Source of the DNA: Ruminiclostridium sufflavum DSM 19573
Lineage (GTDB): Bacteria > Bacillota > Clostridia > Acetivibrionales > DSM-1351
Direction: 5' to 3'
DNA: 64,000 nucleotides
Assembly: GCF_003208175.1 (NCBI RefSeq)
Contig: NZ_QKMR01000003.1
Coordinates: forward strand, 1 to 64,000
This document shows, one piece after another, positions 8,408-17,130 of the stretch. The notes beneath the pieces are model-generated. The model was not told where the DNA came from, ran no database searches, and saw nothing but the letters and a program-made list of their open reading frames with translations. Every line of letters begins with the position of its first letter. The first letter of the stretch is position 1. A program made the position numbers and the translations under genes.

Positions 8408-9310
8408 TTATTTTGGAACCGCCTGCACTATTGTTTTTGTGACATTTACAGCTGCCTGTGCTGTATGAACGGCACCCATAATATTTGCTTTTGTTGAAGT
8501 ATCAAGTCCGAAGGCTCCTGCTATCCTTGGTACTTCTCCGGCTGACAGCATTAGTCCCAAGCCCAGCAGTGCATGATCTTTCAGTACCATTAATCCAGCT
8601 GCAAGTATGGTAGCCTGTAAAAACGATGTAAGGCACAGCCCTATAATTTGCTTTGTCCATTGCAGGAAGCCATCAACATATCCTCTCGGAACAGAAAACA
8701 TATACAAGCTTCCTACTGCGATCTGTATAATCAGTATTCCACCTCTTTTTAAGTTGGCAAAGAATACTTTGATAATGGCATATCCCATCATTATTATAAG
8801 GAACAGCGCCATTATTGAGCTTTTTATCCCGGGCATGCCTCCAAAGATTCCTGAATTTCCTATACTTGCAGCATCCTTTACATTGAGCAGCCCTCCGATA
8901 ATTCCATTTGCAAGGTCGCCTATCCCGTTTTTGTGTCCTGTTATTCCATAGCTCAGGCTTGCCTGCAAATTGACAGACAGCTTATACAATTCAATCGGAG
9001 CAACTGTAAATAAGCTGACAGCCATAAAGCCTTTGATTGCATTTAAAGCTGCATCTTTGACACTGCCTCTGCCGTATTGGTATTCTATTCCGGTTTCAAA
9101 GCAGGATACAACAAGACCTGTCCCATAAAGAGCCCACGCCAGATAAGAGAAAAACAAAACGATACTTTTAACCCAAGTTAAATCAAACAGCTCTACACCC
9201 ATATTTCCCATTTGTGCAAAGAAATCAGCAAGAAAAGCTACAAACTGATTGTATCCCCAATCAATAAACTGATCCATTACCTTTCCCATGACAAAATCCC
9301 ATATAAACAT
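8408..9310 (-). CDS. VirB6/TrbL-like polytopic membrane protein of the conjugation channel
   Basis: 300 aa with about six to seven hydrophobic segments (around residues 45-75, 90-115, 155-185, 195-225, 240-265) and no catalytic motif. The start is rich in aromatic residues (WDFVMGKVMDQFIDWGYNQF), as in VirB6/TrbL proteins (DUF6045-like) of Firmicute ICEs, which form the inner-membrane core of the T4SS. SD GGAAGGAG lies before the ATG. It is now separated from its natural neighbour, the DUF3852 gene, by 4.6 kb of inserted cargo. Confidence 0.78.
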   Translation of the reverse strand: MFIWDFVMGKVMDQFIDWGYNQFVAFLADFFAQMGNMGVELFDLTWVKSIVLFFSYLAWALYGTGLVVSCFETGIEYQYGRGSVKDAALNAIKGFMAVSLFTVAPIELYKLSVNLQASLSYGITGHKNGIGDLANGIIGGLLNVKDAASIGNSGIFGGMPGIKSSIMALFLIIMMGYAIIKVFFANLKRGGILIIQIAVGSLYMFSVPRGYVDGFLQWTKQIIGLCLTSFLQATILAAGLMVLKDHALLGLGLMLSAGEVPRIAGAFGLDTSTKANIMGAVHTAQAAVNVTKTIVQAVPK

Positions 9311-9342
9311 TCAGTTATCAACTCCTTCCTTTAAAATTAAAA

Positions 9343-9368
9343 GGCATACCGCTTTTATCCGGTATGTC
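9343..9368 (-). terminator. Terminator-like hairpin before the VirB6-like gene
   Basis: On the minus strand GACATACCG and CGGTATGCC pair (one mismatch) around an 8-nt loop, followed by TTTTAATTTT. It ends about 33 nt before the start codon at 9310. Confidence 0.6.
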
Positions 9369-9519
9369 TCACTTTTTACATCTATTGTTTATGAAAAAAA
9401 CATTTTTCGTTTACTGCAGCTCCTCTTTGGCATTTCTTATATTCCAGAAATCTTTCAGACAATACCCACATAATAATGGTGAAATTACTAGTGCAAATAT
9501 ACAACTTTTAAAAATTAGT

Positions 9520-9548
9520 TTGCATTTCATTTTAAAGCATTGTATTGT
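9520..9548 (+). promoter_or_regulatory. Putative sigma-A promoter of the GyrI-like gene
   Basis: TTGCAT, 17-bp spacer, TATTGT, located 45 bp before the start codon of the plus-strand gene. A reasonable but not strong match to the vegetative consensus. Confidence 0.4.
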
Positions 9549-9592
9549 GAAAAAGGACCGGTCACAATGTTATGAAAGAGGATTAAAATACA

Positions 9593-10048
9593 ATGAATAT
9601 GAATATTGAAATCATCCCATCATGCTCTATTGCGTATATACGTCAAATAGGAGCTTATGGTGCAGGAAATATCCGAACCATGGAACAATTGAAGCACTGG
9701 GCGAGAGCAAACAACCTAATGAATAATAAAACTGTGATTTTTGGTATTGCACATGATAATCCGCAAACAACACCGCCTGAGAATTGCCGATATGATGCCT
9801 GTATTCTCCTTGCGGATAGACACTTCCCGGCAGACAGCAATGTACAGCATTGTGATATTGCTGGAGGAAAGTATGCGGTTTTTACAGTGAAACATACCGC
9901 CGAAGCTGTAGAACAGGCTTGGGTAGAAATCTTCCCTGTATTAGCCGAAAGCTGCTGCCTTCTTGACACTACGCGACCAATTTTGGAGCGTTATGCAGCC
10001 GAAAAGGTTGAGAAGCATCTCTGCGAAATCTGTGTCCCAATTATTTGA
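9593..10048 (+). CDS. GyrI-like/AraC effector-binding-domain protein (cargo 1)
   Basis: 151 aa corresponding to a stand-alone GyrI-like (SbmC/Rob C-terminal) effector-binding domain: the IRQIGAYG strand, the helix-rich middle, and the YAVFTVKHTAEAVEQAW segment typical of the family. Members bind small hydrophobic molecules, and some protect gyrase or detoxify cyclopropyl compounds. There is no DNA-binding domain. It is encoded against the direction of the transfer genes, with its own promoter and terminator, so it is autonomous cargo. Confidence 0.8.
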   Translation: MNMNIEIIPSCSIAYIRQIGAYGAGNIRTMEQLKHWARANNLMNNKTVIFGIAHDNPQTTPPENCRYDACILLADRHFPADSNVQHCDIAGGKYAVFTVKHTAEAVEQAWVEIFPVLAESCCLLDTTRPILERYAAEKVEKHLCEICVPII

Positions 10049-10086
10049 TTATCAATTGTAACGTTAAAATGATATTGTCATCAAAG

Positions 10087-10124
10087 AAGCACATGTTGGT
10101 ATAACCAAAACCCATTATGTGCTT
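10087..10124. terminator. Bidirectional terminator of the GyrI-like gene
   Basis: Outer arms AAGCACAT and ATGTGCTT enclose an inner TTGGT-ATA-ACCAA stem; TTTTCTTGTTT follows on the plus strand. It abuts the first DUF3852 3' remnant. Confidence 0.7.
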
Positions 10125-10134
10125 TTCTTGTTTC

Positions 10135-10185
10135 CTACATCCCGAGATTCTTCCAAAAGATGCTTGCATAAAGGCAGTGATAATG
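10135..10185 (-). pseudogene. Remnant A: 3' end of a DUF3852 gene
   Basis: Read on the minus strand this segment encodes HYHCLYASIFWKNLGM followed by TAG. It matches the C-terminus of the intact DUF3852 protein (APIYIWKILGM, then stop). Upstream the frame is not continued, so only the last 15-20 codons remain. It is a scar of the native gene end left beside inserted cargo, or a duplicated target site. Confidence 0.7.
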
Positions 10186-10330
10186 TGTTATTTGCTTCCT
10201 TACACAATTCATTCAACTGACCTATTATTCAACAAAGTGATATACAAAGCAAAAAAGCGGCTGAAAGTTTCGTCTTAATCTAACTTTTTTACATATAAGT
10301 TTATACTACAATTTCTACCAAAAGTACGAC

Positions 10331-10359
10331 TTGTTCTGGACAGGTATATGCAGTAGAAT
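10331..10359 (+). promoter_or_regulatory. Putative promoter of the cargo ABC exporter
   Basis: TTGTTC, 17-bp spacer and TAGAAT, 48 bp before the preferred ATG. No obvious operator is seen beside it. Confidence 0.45.
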
Positions 10360-10407
10360 ATACGGTATGTCAGATATTTATTTGTTGCATCGGAAGGAAT
10401 GATCATA

Positions 10408-12045
10408 ATGGGAAAATGGAAAAGCCTTTTAAAGCTTAAGCCCTTTCTAAAAAAATATAGATTGATTCTGTTTGCCGGGATTGTCGGAATTATCCTGAGT
10501 TCCGTGCTTACTACACCTGTTCCGTATTTCATTGGACATCTGCTCGACAAAGTTCTTATGGGAAATAAAAGTTATCACGATCTTTACCTATATGTTGGCG
10601 TAATAGCCGCGCTGTATCTGTTGGATTACGGTATTTCTCTGATTTCGAAAAATTTGTTCGTTCGCATTAACAACTCCGTTGTAAATGAAATGCGGTATTC
10701 TGTGATGGGCAAAGTAATGGATCTACCGATGAGTTATCTTTCCAACACCGAAAAAGGGTATGTTCAGGGAAGAATATCGGAATGCAGCTCGGTCGGCGGC
10801 ATATTCTCCCCGATGATTGTCAGCATGCTTCTCAGTGTGATTAGCGCAATGTTTGCTGCTGCCACGATGTTTGTCATCAATTACAAGCTTGCTCTTGTGG
10901 TTCTGGCTCTGACTCCAGTCTTTTTCTTTTCCTCGAAAGCCTCTACAAAAGGGTTCGTGAAAAACACAAAAGACATGATGGAATCCAGTGCAGTTTTGAA
11001 TGGTGAGTGTTTTGAAATCATGAACGGCATTGAGGATATCAAAGTACTGGGTGGAAAGGAAAAACATCTTTCCAAATTTCAGGCCAAGATCAGTGAATTA
11101 GTTCATTATAGTGTAAAACAAAGCAAATCCATGATCCTGTTTGTGCAAAACATCAGCCTGATTAACAACGCCGGTACCCTTTTGATTCTGCTGATTTCCG
11201 GTATCCTGATTTTAAAAGGGCAGTTTACCATTGGCCTTTATACCTCGTTTTCCCTGTACAGTGTGAAAGTATTTGCAAGTACGCAGGGAATCGCCACATT
11301 GGGCACCACACTAAAGCCCATTTGCCTTAGTATTGAAAGAATTTATGAACTTTTGGACATGAAAGATGAAAACAGCGGGAAGGACAAAATATTGGATTCT
11401 GTCATTGAAACAATCGAATTTGAGCAAGTCGGTTTCCGATATAAGGACAATTTGCCCGATGTATTCAGAGAAATCAGTTTTCACCTTCAAAAAGGAGACA
11501 GCGTGCTTTTAGAGGGCGAAAATGGTTCTGGAAAAACGACACTAATCAAACTTTTACTTGGACTTTACCAGCCGACGTCAGGTATCATCGTAGTCAATGG
11601 GCTGAACACTGCAACCTTGAACTGTGACAGCCTGCGGCAGCGGATCGGTGTTGTTTCGCAAAATATTTTCCTGTTTCGAGGAACGGTATTGGACAATATC
11701 CTATATGGACAAAACGAAAAGACTCGGCAGGACGTACAGGATCTGGTCGAGAGCCTCAGTTTACAGGACTACATTGGCAGGCTGACAAAGGGGCTGGATA
11801 CGGAGATCAGCCAAAACACTTCCGGTGTATCAGGCGGTCAGGCACAAATTATTGCTTTCATCCGGGCGCTGCTTTCCCAAAAAGATGCTATCATTCTGGA
11901 TGAACCTATCTCAAATGTTGACGCTGAAACCCGCAATCTGATACTTCATATTCTGAAAGAGAAAAAATATGATGGTATTTTAATTGTGATTTCGCATCAG
12001 ACCGAAGGAATGGATTTTCTGAGCAAAGTTATTGAAATCGAATGA
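10408..12045 (+). CDS. ABC exporter, fused permease and ATPase (cargo 2)
   Basis: 545-aa half-transporter: six transmembrane helices within about residues 15-285, then a nucleotide-binding domain. Walker A is GENGSGKTT, the signature is the degenerate VSGGQAQIIA instead of LSGGQ, and Walker B is AIILDEPISNVDAE. There is no peptidase domain. I choose the ATG at 10408 because GGAAGG lies 10 nt before it, while the ATG at 10399 is too close. It is probably a homodimeric lipid, drug or peptide exporter. No precursor peptide or partner gene was found. It has its own promoter and terminator and is flanked by DUF3852 remnants. Confidence 0.9.
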   Translation: MGKWKSLLKLKPFLKKYRLILFAGIVGIILSSVLTTPVPYFIGHLLDKVLMGNKSYHDLYLYVGVIAALYLLDYGISLISKNLFVRINNSVVNEMRYSVMGKVMDLPMSYLSNTEKGYVQGRISECSSVGGIFSPMIVSMLLSVISAMFAAATMFVINYKLALVVLALTPVFFFSSKASTKGFVKNTKDMMESSAVLNGECFEIMNGIEDIKVLGGKEKHLSKFQAKISELVHYSVKQSKSMILFVQNISLINNAGTLLILLISGILILKGQFTIGLYTSFSLYSVKVFASTQGIATLGTTLKPICLSIERIYELLDMKDENSGKDKILDSVIETIEFEQVGFRYKDNLPDVFREISFHLQKGDSVLLEGENGSGKTTLIKLLLGLYQPTSGIIVVNGLNTATLNCDSLRQRIGVVSQNIFLFRGTVLDNILYGQNEKTRQDVQDLVESLSLQDYIGRLTKGLDTEISQNTSGVSGGQAQIIAFIRALLSQKDAIILDEPISNVDAETRNLILHILKEKKYDGILIVISHQTEGMDFLSKVIEIE

Positions 12046-12051
12046 GTCCAA

Positions 12052-12079
12052 CAGATCATCAATTATTTTGGATGATCTG
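12052..12079. terminator. Terminator hairpin after the ABC exporter
   Basis: Perfect 9-bp arms CAGATCATC and GATGATCTG with a 10-nt loop, then a pyrimidine-rich tail. It sits between the exporter stop and DUF3852 remnant B. Confidence 0.65.
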
Positions 12080-12090
12080 CAATCTCTTTA

Positions 12091-12141
12091 TTACATACCG
12101 AGAATCTTCCAGAGTATCCTTGCATAAGGGCAGTGATTTAT
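12091..12141 (-). pseudogene. Remnant B: 3' end of a DUF3852 gene
   Basis: The minus strand encodes INHCPYARILWKILGM followed by TAA, almost the same ending as the intact DUF3852 protein and very close to remnant A: 39 of the first 47 bases agree by eye. No start or body of the gene remains. Confidence 0.72.
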
Positions 12142-12183
12142 TTGACTTACTATCTTTTTCTTCTGCCATAAAATATCCATATT

Positions 12184-13116
12184 TTAGTTTTCGTATAAGA
12201 CAGCGATATCGTGTATTCTGCGTTTCATTTCTGTGCGTATATACAATGGCTCTAAACACTCGCATTTATTTCCAAAACTAAGAAGAATATCAAAATAGTA
12301 ATCGTTCTCTATAAAAGGGAAATCAACAATGTAATACTCGTCGCCATCTGGAGCAAATTCTTCATAAGCACAATAATCAAGCACCCGATCCATCACAGCT
12401 TTATGAATGCGAATTTTAATTTTTGTTTGCATTGTCTCTAAAATATCCAAAAATTCTAAAATCGGTTTGTGATAATCTCGTGGTATAAAAGATTCATCTT
12501 TTATTTGTAGATTTGATATACGCGATAGTTTGAATAAGCGATAATCACTCCTCTTATGGCAGTAGCCTTGTAAGTACCAATGGCTATTTTTCAATACAAG
12601 CTGATACGGCTCGACTACTCGTGCAGTTTTATTTCCGTGGTGAGCTGAGTATTGGAACGAAATCAACCTGCTTTCCTGTAGGGCTGTTTTGATAATTTCC
12701 AAATACGGCCCTATATTTCTGTTACCTGTCCACGGGCTTAAATCTATATGAATTTGATTTACTTTTAATTCTATGTCTTTCGCTTTATCGGCAGGGATAA
12801 AGCTCTTGACTTTTGCAATGGCATTTACCAATTCATCACCTCGTACTGTGTTTGAAAGGCTGGAAAGCCCCATTAAGAGAGCAGAAAGATCAGTCGTGGA
12901 AAAAACCTTTTTATCAAGTTTATAGTTTCGCATAATTTCAAATCCTCCACCTACTCCCGATGCGGAGTGGACAGGAATACCTGCCATATTAATTGTATCT
13001 ATATCACGGTAAATTGTGCGGGGTGAAACTTCAAACATATCCGCTAACTCCTGTGCACCTACCCGTTCTTTATCAAGAAGTATCATAATCATACTAACAA
13101 GTCTGTCTATTTTCAT
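12184..13116 (-). CDS. HTH and WYL-domain transcriptional regulator (YafY family, cargo 3)
   Basis: 310 aa. The N-terminal winged helix (RVGAQELADMFEVSPRTIYRD) is of the HTH_11 type. A WYL domain lies at about residues 140-215 with the signature stretch YQLVLKNSHWYLQGYC, followed by a C-terminal WCX extension. Such proteins sense ligands through WYL. It is divergent from the DJ-1 family gene with a 107-bp shared promoter region containing an inverted repeat, so it very likely regulates that gene. SD GGAGAATATT before the ATG is weak to moderate. Confidence 0.88.
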   Translation of the reverse strand: MKIDRLVSMIMILLDKERVGAQELADMFEVSPRTIYRDIDTINMAGIPVHSASGVGGGFEIMRNYKLDKKVFSTTDLSALLMGLSSLSNTVRGDELVNAIAKVKSFIPADKAKDIELKVNQIHIDLSPWTGNRNIGPYLEIIKTALQESRLISFQYSAHHGNKTARVVEPYQLVLKNSHWYLQGYCHKRSDYRLFKLSRISNLQIKDESFIPRDYHKPILEFLDILETMQTKIKIRIHKAVMDRVLDYCAYEEFAPDGDEYYIVDFPFIENDYYFDILLSFGNKCECLEPLYIRTEMKRRIHDIAVLYEN

Positions 13117-13139
13117 TTAACCAATATTCTCCTTTTCTA

Positions 13140-13165
13140 ATTGTTGCCACACTGTTGTCAACAAT
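13140..13165. promoter_or_regulatory. Inverted-repeat operator between WYL regulator and DJ-1 gene
   Basis: Arms ATTGTTG (13140-13146) and CAACAAT (13159-13165), separated by 12 bp, in the divergent promoter region. Likely binding site of the YafY-type regulator. Confidence 0.45.
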
Positions 13166-13223
13166 CATATGATACAATAAAAAAGCAAACAAAACAATAT
13201 TACACATCCATTGGAGGAAATTT

Positions 13224-13862
13224 ATGATTACAATCTATGTTTATATTCTTGATACTTTAGCTGACTGGGAATTGGGATATGTTACTTCGGAGCTAAATTC
13301 CGGTCGATTTTTTAAAAAGGATACACAGAATGTATCTCTCAAAACGGTCAGTTATTCGAAAGACCCAATCCATACAATGGGCGGACTTATAATTGTGCCT
13401 GATTGTCTAATTGAGGATATGGTTGCAAGTGAAACAAGTGTATTGCTATTGCCAGGCGCAAATACTTGGAGCGACCCAAAGCATGGAACTATCATCGAAA
13501 AAGCAAGTGAATTCCTTTCTGCAGGTGCGGTGGTGGGTGCAATCTGTGGAGCCACTGCTGCGCTTGCCAATGTTGGGCTTTTGGATAATCGTCCGCATAC
13601 CAGTAATGGAGTTGGATTTCTTGAAATGGTTTCTCCCTGTTATAAAGGCCAAAGTTTTTATATAGACGATATGTCTGTAGCCGATAACAACCTCATTACC
13701 GCCGGTTCTACCGGAGGCTTATTGTGGGCAAAGCAAATCATTGAACATTTAGGCATGTTTCAACCAAACACACTGGAAGCCTGGTACAAGTATTTTAGTA
13801 CCGGTAAGCCTGAACATTTCTTTGCGCTGATGCAGACTTTGCCATCTAACAATGAAAATTGA
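13224..13862 (+). CDS. DJ-1/PfpI family protein
   Basis: 212 aa, class I glutamine-amidotransferase-like fold. The nucleophile elbow is GAICGATAALA with the conserved Cys, and LLLPGANTW precedes it. Family members act as glyoxalase/deglycase-like enzymes, chaperones or amidases; which applies here is unclear. A GGAGG site precedes the ATG. It is divergent from a WYL regulator, as in many two-gene stress-response cassettes. Third cargo module of the insertion region. Confidence 0.87.
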   Translation: MITIYVYILDTLADWELGYVTSELNSGRFFKKDTQNVSLKTVSYSKDPIHTMGGLIIVPDCLIEDMVASETSVLLLPGANTWSDPKHGTIIEKASEFLSAGAVVGAICGATAALANVGLLDNRPHTSNGVGFLEMVSPCYKGQSFYIDDMSVADNNLITAGSTGGLLWAKQIIEHLGMFQPNTLEAWYKYFSTGKPEHFFALMQTLPSNNEN

Positions 13863-13908
13863 TACACCTTTGACTTAAGCAGAACAGTTGTTAAATCCGT
13901 ATGAAATT

Positions 13909-13943
13909 GAGGACAGCCTTGCTGATAATGCAAGACTGTCCTC
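13909..13943. terminator. Terminator between DJ-1 gene and DUF3852 gene
   Basis: 14-bp arms GAGGACAGCCTTGC and GCAAGACTGTCCTC with one mismatch and a 7-nt loop. Works for the plus-strand DJ-1 gene and, in reverse, for the minus-strand DUF3852 transcript. Confidence 0.8.
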
Positions 13944-13958
13944 GTTATATTTCCACCG

Positions 13959-14300
13959 TCACATCCCAAGTATCTTCCAGATATAAATAGGAGCAGTCAA
14001 AGTAAACACCAGACAAGCAAATAATATTGCTGGTGCCGCCCAGTCGAATTGGCCACTTTTCCGATAATCAAAATAAGCAAGCCCAAGTTTAGCAAAGAAA
14101 AAAACCGCCAGAATAAGGTCAATTGCCGGAAATACAACCTTGTTAACAACGGTTTTTATTTGACTTGATGCATCTGTCCATGTTCCCTCAATAGCTCCTG
14201 CCACATCACCGCTTCCTGCCGCAAACGCTATAGTACTAAAAATCATAGTTAGCAACAATGCCATACAAAGCACAGATGCAATTTTTTTATATTTATTCAT
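13959..14300 (-). CDS. DUF3852 family small membrane protein, possible VirB2-like subunit
   Basis: 113 aa. A signal peptide or first membrane segment at about residues 8-27 ends in TIAFAAG. Two further hydrophobic segments (FPAIDLILAVFFFAKLG and AILFACLVFTLTAPIYIW) surround a basic loop. Size, signal and two-helix hairpin resemble VirB2/TrbC-type subunits, but the assignment to a pilin is inference; DUF3852 itself is without proven function. The last 11 codons are repeated twice in the cargo region. It follows the intron-split gene by 51 bp. Confidence 0.82.
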   Translation of the reverse strand: MNKYKKIASVLCMALLLTMIFSTIAFAAGSGDVAGAIEGTWTDASSQIKTVVNKVVFPAIDLILAVFFFAKLGLAYFDYRKSGQFDWAAPAILFACLVFTLTAPIYIWKILGM

Positions 14301-14351
14301 ATATATTTTCCGCCTTTCATTAGTAGTTGATATTATCTTGAATTCCTGAGA

Positions 14352-14371
14352 CTACGGATTCAACGGCGCAA
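14352..14371 (-). other. Second exon (last codons) of the intron-split transfer gene
   Basis: After intron removal the first exon (ending ...DDWH plus one base) joins this 20-bp exon and reads I-A-P-L-N-P-stop. Phase and reading frame fit exactly, so splicing restores a normal C-terminus. Confidence 0.65.
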
Positions 14372-14418
14372 ATGACGATAGGTAATCTTTTGATGTCATC
14401 GCTAGATTTTCCCCCGCC

Positions 14419-16392
14419 TCACACCGTGCACGAGAGTTTCCCCTCACACGGCGTTCCATCGGGAATTACATCTGGTATTACAAAGCAGTTGTCAACAATA
14501 GCAAGCTTTCGTAACGCGTTTAACTTTTTGATTTGAGATTTATCAGGATTTAAGCTTTTTAACAATCGAAAAATCGTATCACCATTGTTAGCGTGTATCA
14601 GCTTGTGAATAGTTTCGGAAACAATGATGAGATTTTGATAGTTGTCTTTGCCACCTAAATGCCGTGGCTTTTTGTGATGGCAATATACATCATCTTTTTC
14701 CAATATCATTTTGCTGACAGCACATTTTCCTTGCTGTGCACAGTAAAGAGATAAACGGTTGTCGTTGTATTCTATGGTTTTGTTTTTAACAGGATTTCGC
14801 ATTAAATAATGCAAAATATTTTTGTCAATTCGTTCTAATCCTTTGTGTATGCTTGCTCTACCCTCGGCGGTGTATTTATTGATAACTTTTGCTTTTGCCA
14901 AAGGCTTTTTGTGAGATACGTACCCAATAGGAACTAAAACCTTATCGTTCCCAACAAAACGTATCTGTTTACTTTTTCCGTAAACCTCCTGTATGTGTTT
15001 AGGCATGGTATACTTGATTTTCTTATTGTCAAGCTGTCCTCTCGTTTTTAATCTGTCACGAAGTCTTACTTTTAGGCTCTTTTGAATAGGAAAGGCAATT
15101 TTTCTGAAGTCCTTTTGAACGTGAGTAGCCATGTCATAATAATTATGTACACCTATGACAAAAGAATTGTACATATAGGTTGCTGTAAACTGACCATTTC
15201 TGTCCTTTGGATATTCGATTTCATAAATCAATGTATGTGCTTTTTGAACAATCTTTTCTGTTGCCTTTTCAGTGATATGACTCTGTACAATATATTTTGG
15301 TTCACCGTTTCTCTTTGTTCCTCGTCTGTTTAGCTTCATTTTGAAGCCAAGAAATTCCGAATACCGCTTTTTGAGATTAACTATCTGTGATTTTTGCTCG
15401 TTAATCTCTAACCCTAATCGGTGCTTCAACCAATCCCTTGTAGCGAAATACAGTTTTTCTGCATCACTTCTGGTCTTGCAGAAAAGTCTAAAATCATCTG
15501 CGTACCTTACAATGTAGCACTCTTTTAAATGAGTTTTTAGCCTAAGTGAACCATATCTGCTACTGTGTATCAGAGTTCCGTTAGCACTTACACCGACTGC
15601 ATACTGCTTTTCTGTTGGCATAGCTACCCATTGACTATTTATCCACCAATCCAATTCGTTGAGTACAATATTAGATAATAAAGGGGATATGATACCGCCT
15701 TGCGGTGTGCCTTTTTCGGGAAAACCAATGCCTGCAACCTCTGCTTTTAACATAGCTGATATAATGGAAATCAAAGTTTTATCCCTGATTCCCATAGCCC
15801 ACATTTGCTTTAACAGTTTACCATGATTGACATTATCGAAAAATCCTTTAATGTCTACATCAACTACAAATGAGCAATGGCTTAACTGCATCAGCTTGTA
15901 TGCTTCTGCAACGGCGTGTTCAGTACTTCGGTTTGGTCTAAAACCGTGACTGCTGTTATGGAATTTTGCTTCACAGATAGGCTCTAAAATTTGCAATACA
16001 CATTGCTGTATCAGCCTGTCCATAATTGTTGGTATTCCAAGCGGTCGTTTCTTTGTAGGGTCGTTCGGTTTTGGAATTTCCACTCGCCTCACGGGTTGCG
16101 GTTCGTACCAACCAAGTTTCCTTTGAACGAGGTAAATTAAACGCTCATCACTTAATTTAGCAAGATTTTTAATTGTTCGATTGTCTGTGCCTGCTGTTTT
16201 ACTCCCTTTGTTCTTCTTTAAAGTGCGGAATGACAGCTTTATATTTTCTTCTGCTGTGATTAACGGCATTAGATTTTTGAACATCTTACCGTTTTGACTA
16301 TCCGCATAAAGAGTATCTAAGGTATCTTGTAGGTCGTAATATTCAGCATAGCGTAATTTTGCCTTTTTCCTTTGCTTACCTTTTGTTGCCAT
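14419..16392 (-). CDS. ltrA: Group II intron reverse transcriptase/maturase with HNH endonuclease
   Basis: 657 aa. Reverse transcriptase domain at about residues 65-335 with GIPTIMDRLIQQ, GFRPNRSTEHAV, GTPQGGIISPLLSNI and the catalytic YADD in IVRYADDFRLF. A maturase X domain follows at about 370-470. The C-terminus has an HNH endonuclease (CAVSKMIL then CHHKKPRHLGGKDNYQNLI). The enzyme splices the intron and drives retrohoming. The final codons and the stop lie inside domain V of the RNA, so coding and ribozyme sequence overlap. All catalytic residues look intact, so the intron should be active. Confidence 0.97.
   Translation of the reverse strand: MATKGKQRKKAKLRYAEYYDLQDTLDTLYADSQNGKMFKNLMPLITAEENIKLSFRTLKKNKGSKTAGTDNRTIKNLAKLSDERLIYLVQRKLGWYEPQPVRRVEIPKPNDPTKKRPLGIPTIMDRLIQQCVLQILEPICEAKFHNSSHGFRPNRSTEHAVAEAYKLMQLSHCSFVVDVDIKGFFDNVNHGKLLKQMWAMGIRDKTLISIISAMLKAEVAGIGFPEKGTPQGGIISPLLSNIVLNELDWWINSQWVAMPTEKQYAVGVSANGTLIHSSRYGSLRLKTHLKECYIVRYADDFRLFCKTRSDAEKLYFATRDWLKHRLGLEINEQKSQIVNLKKRYSEFLGFKMKLNRRGTKRNGEPKYIVQSHITEKATEKIVQKAHTLIYEIEYPKDRNGQFTATYMYNSFVIGVHNYYDMATHVQKDFRKIAFPIQKSLKVRLRDRLKTRGQLDNKKIKYTMPKHIQEVYGKSKQIRFVGNDKVLVPIGYVSHKKPLAKAKVINKYTAEGRASIHKGLERIDKNILHYLMRNPVKNKTIEYNDNRLSLYCAQQGKCAVSKMILEKDDVYCHHKKPRHLGGKDNYQNLIIVSETIHKLIHANNGDTIFRLLKSLNPDKSQIKKLNALRKLAIVDNCFVIPDVIPDGTPCEGKLSCTV
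14420..14453 (-). ncRNA. Group II intron domain V
   Basis: 34-nt hairpin starting CGCCGTG and ending CACGGTGTG with a GGAAAC tip, the catalytic heart of the ribozyme. The CGC triad stands at the 5' side of the stem. Domain VI follows with ATGAC and GTCAT arms. Confidence 0.85.
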
Positions 16393-17130
16393 AGTCGGCT
16401 CACCTCACTTTGGGTGTGGTTTGCCTTTCTTATTCTTACTCGAACCTATGATTTGTCTGCTTTTGTTTTACTATTTTTCAGTATAATTCTCGACTTGTGG
16501 CTATCCCTCCACTATGTTTCCATAGTTTCAACGGTACTGTGCCACAACTTTCAGTTAGATAAAAGCAAGTTATATCCTATGGACTTTCCTTGCCACCGTT
16601 TCACAGCGTTGTAATCCGCTCCGCGTTCTAACCTTACTACGTTCCGATATTCCTATCTGTGCATATACCCTTAGGTTGTCCTTTGGGCCTGTACGATTGA
16701 TGATACCTGTAATATCATAAGGTTTTTCATGGGCACTATTTTACTAGACCTCACGTACACCGTACGTTGACGGTTACAGCATTTCTACTGTATTGACTTT
16801 TAGACCCTTTCATTCGGACGTTTTGTCAGTGAGCTTCCAATCTCACATTCTCACCATAGGTATTTTGTAGACCTCCGGCATATAGGCAACACCATTCACC
16901 TCTGAACAGCTTTCGTACAAGGAAAATCCTTGCTTACGGTCACTTTCTGCCGACTTCACCGAGCTTCATACACGAAACTATTACACATTTTCGTGCATGT
17001 CGGAGTATTAAGGGGGCGTTTCAAGGCGTTACCCTATCATTCCACCCATTGGAATATCAGTTCTCCTAAACTGAACATTTTACGTTCTTTTGTTTAGCGC
17101 CTAACCTTTTCAGTTAGGAACGTATCGCAC

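Larger units (their letters stand above)
14372..17130 (-). mobile_element. Group II intron inserted near the 3' end of a transfer gene
   Basis: The 5' end at 17130 reads GTGCGATACG on the minus strand, the group II consensus. The 3' end follows a domain V of exactly 34 nt (14420-14453) and a domain VI-like stem ending in AT near 14372. The intron encodes its own reverse transcriptase in domain IV. TATGCC (minus strand of 16877-16882, about 250 nt into domain I) is complementary to the last six exon bases GGCATA, fitting an EBS1-IBS1 pair. The 3' boundary is set by reading frame and the AY rule and could shift by a base or two. Confidence 0.9.

Noticed and set aside
10367-10402. Eleven-codon leader peptide overlapping the cargo ABC exporter start
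   Set aside because: The overlap is suggestive, but there is no ribosome site before its ATG and no attenuator structure.
9311-14300. Integron-like attC sites or an insertion sequence in the cargo region
   Set aside because: No transposase or integrase gene and no terminal inverted repeats are present; the shared feature is the DUF3852 gene end instead.
17114-17130. Apparent C-terminal residues IRS and stop of the exported transfer protein
   Set aside because: They come from the first bases of the group II intron; the true end is in exon 2 at 14352-14371.
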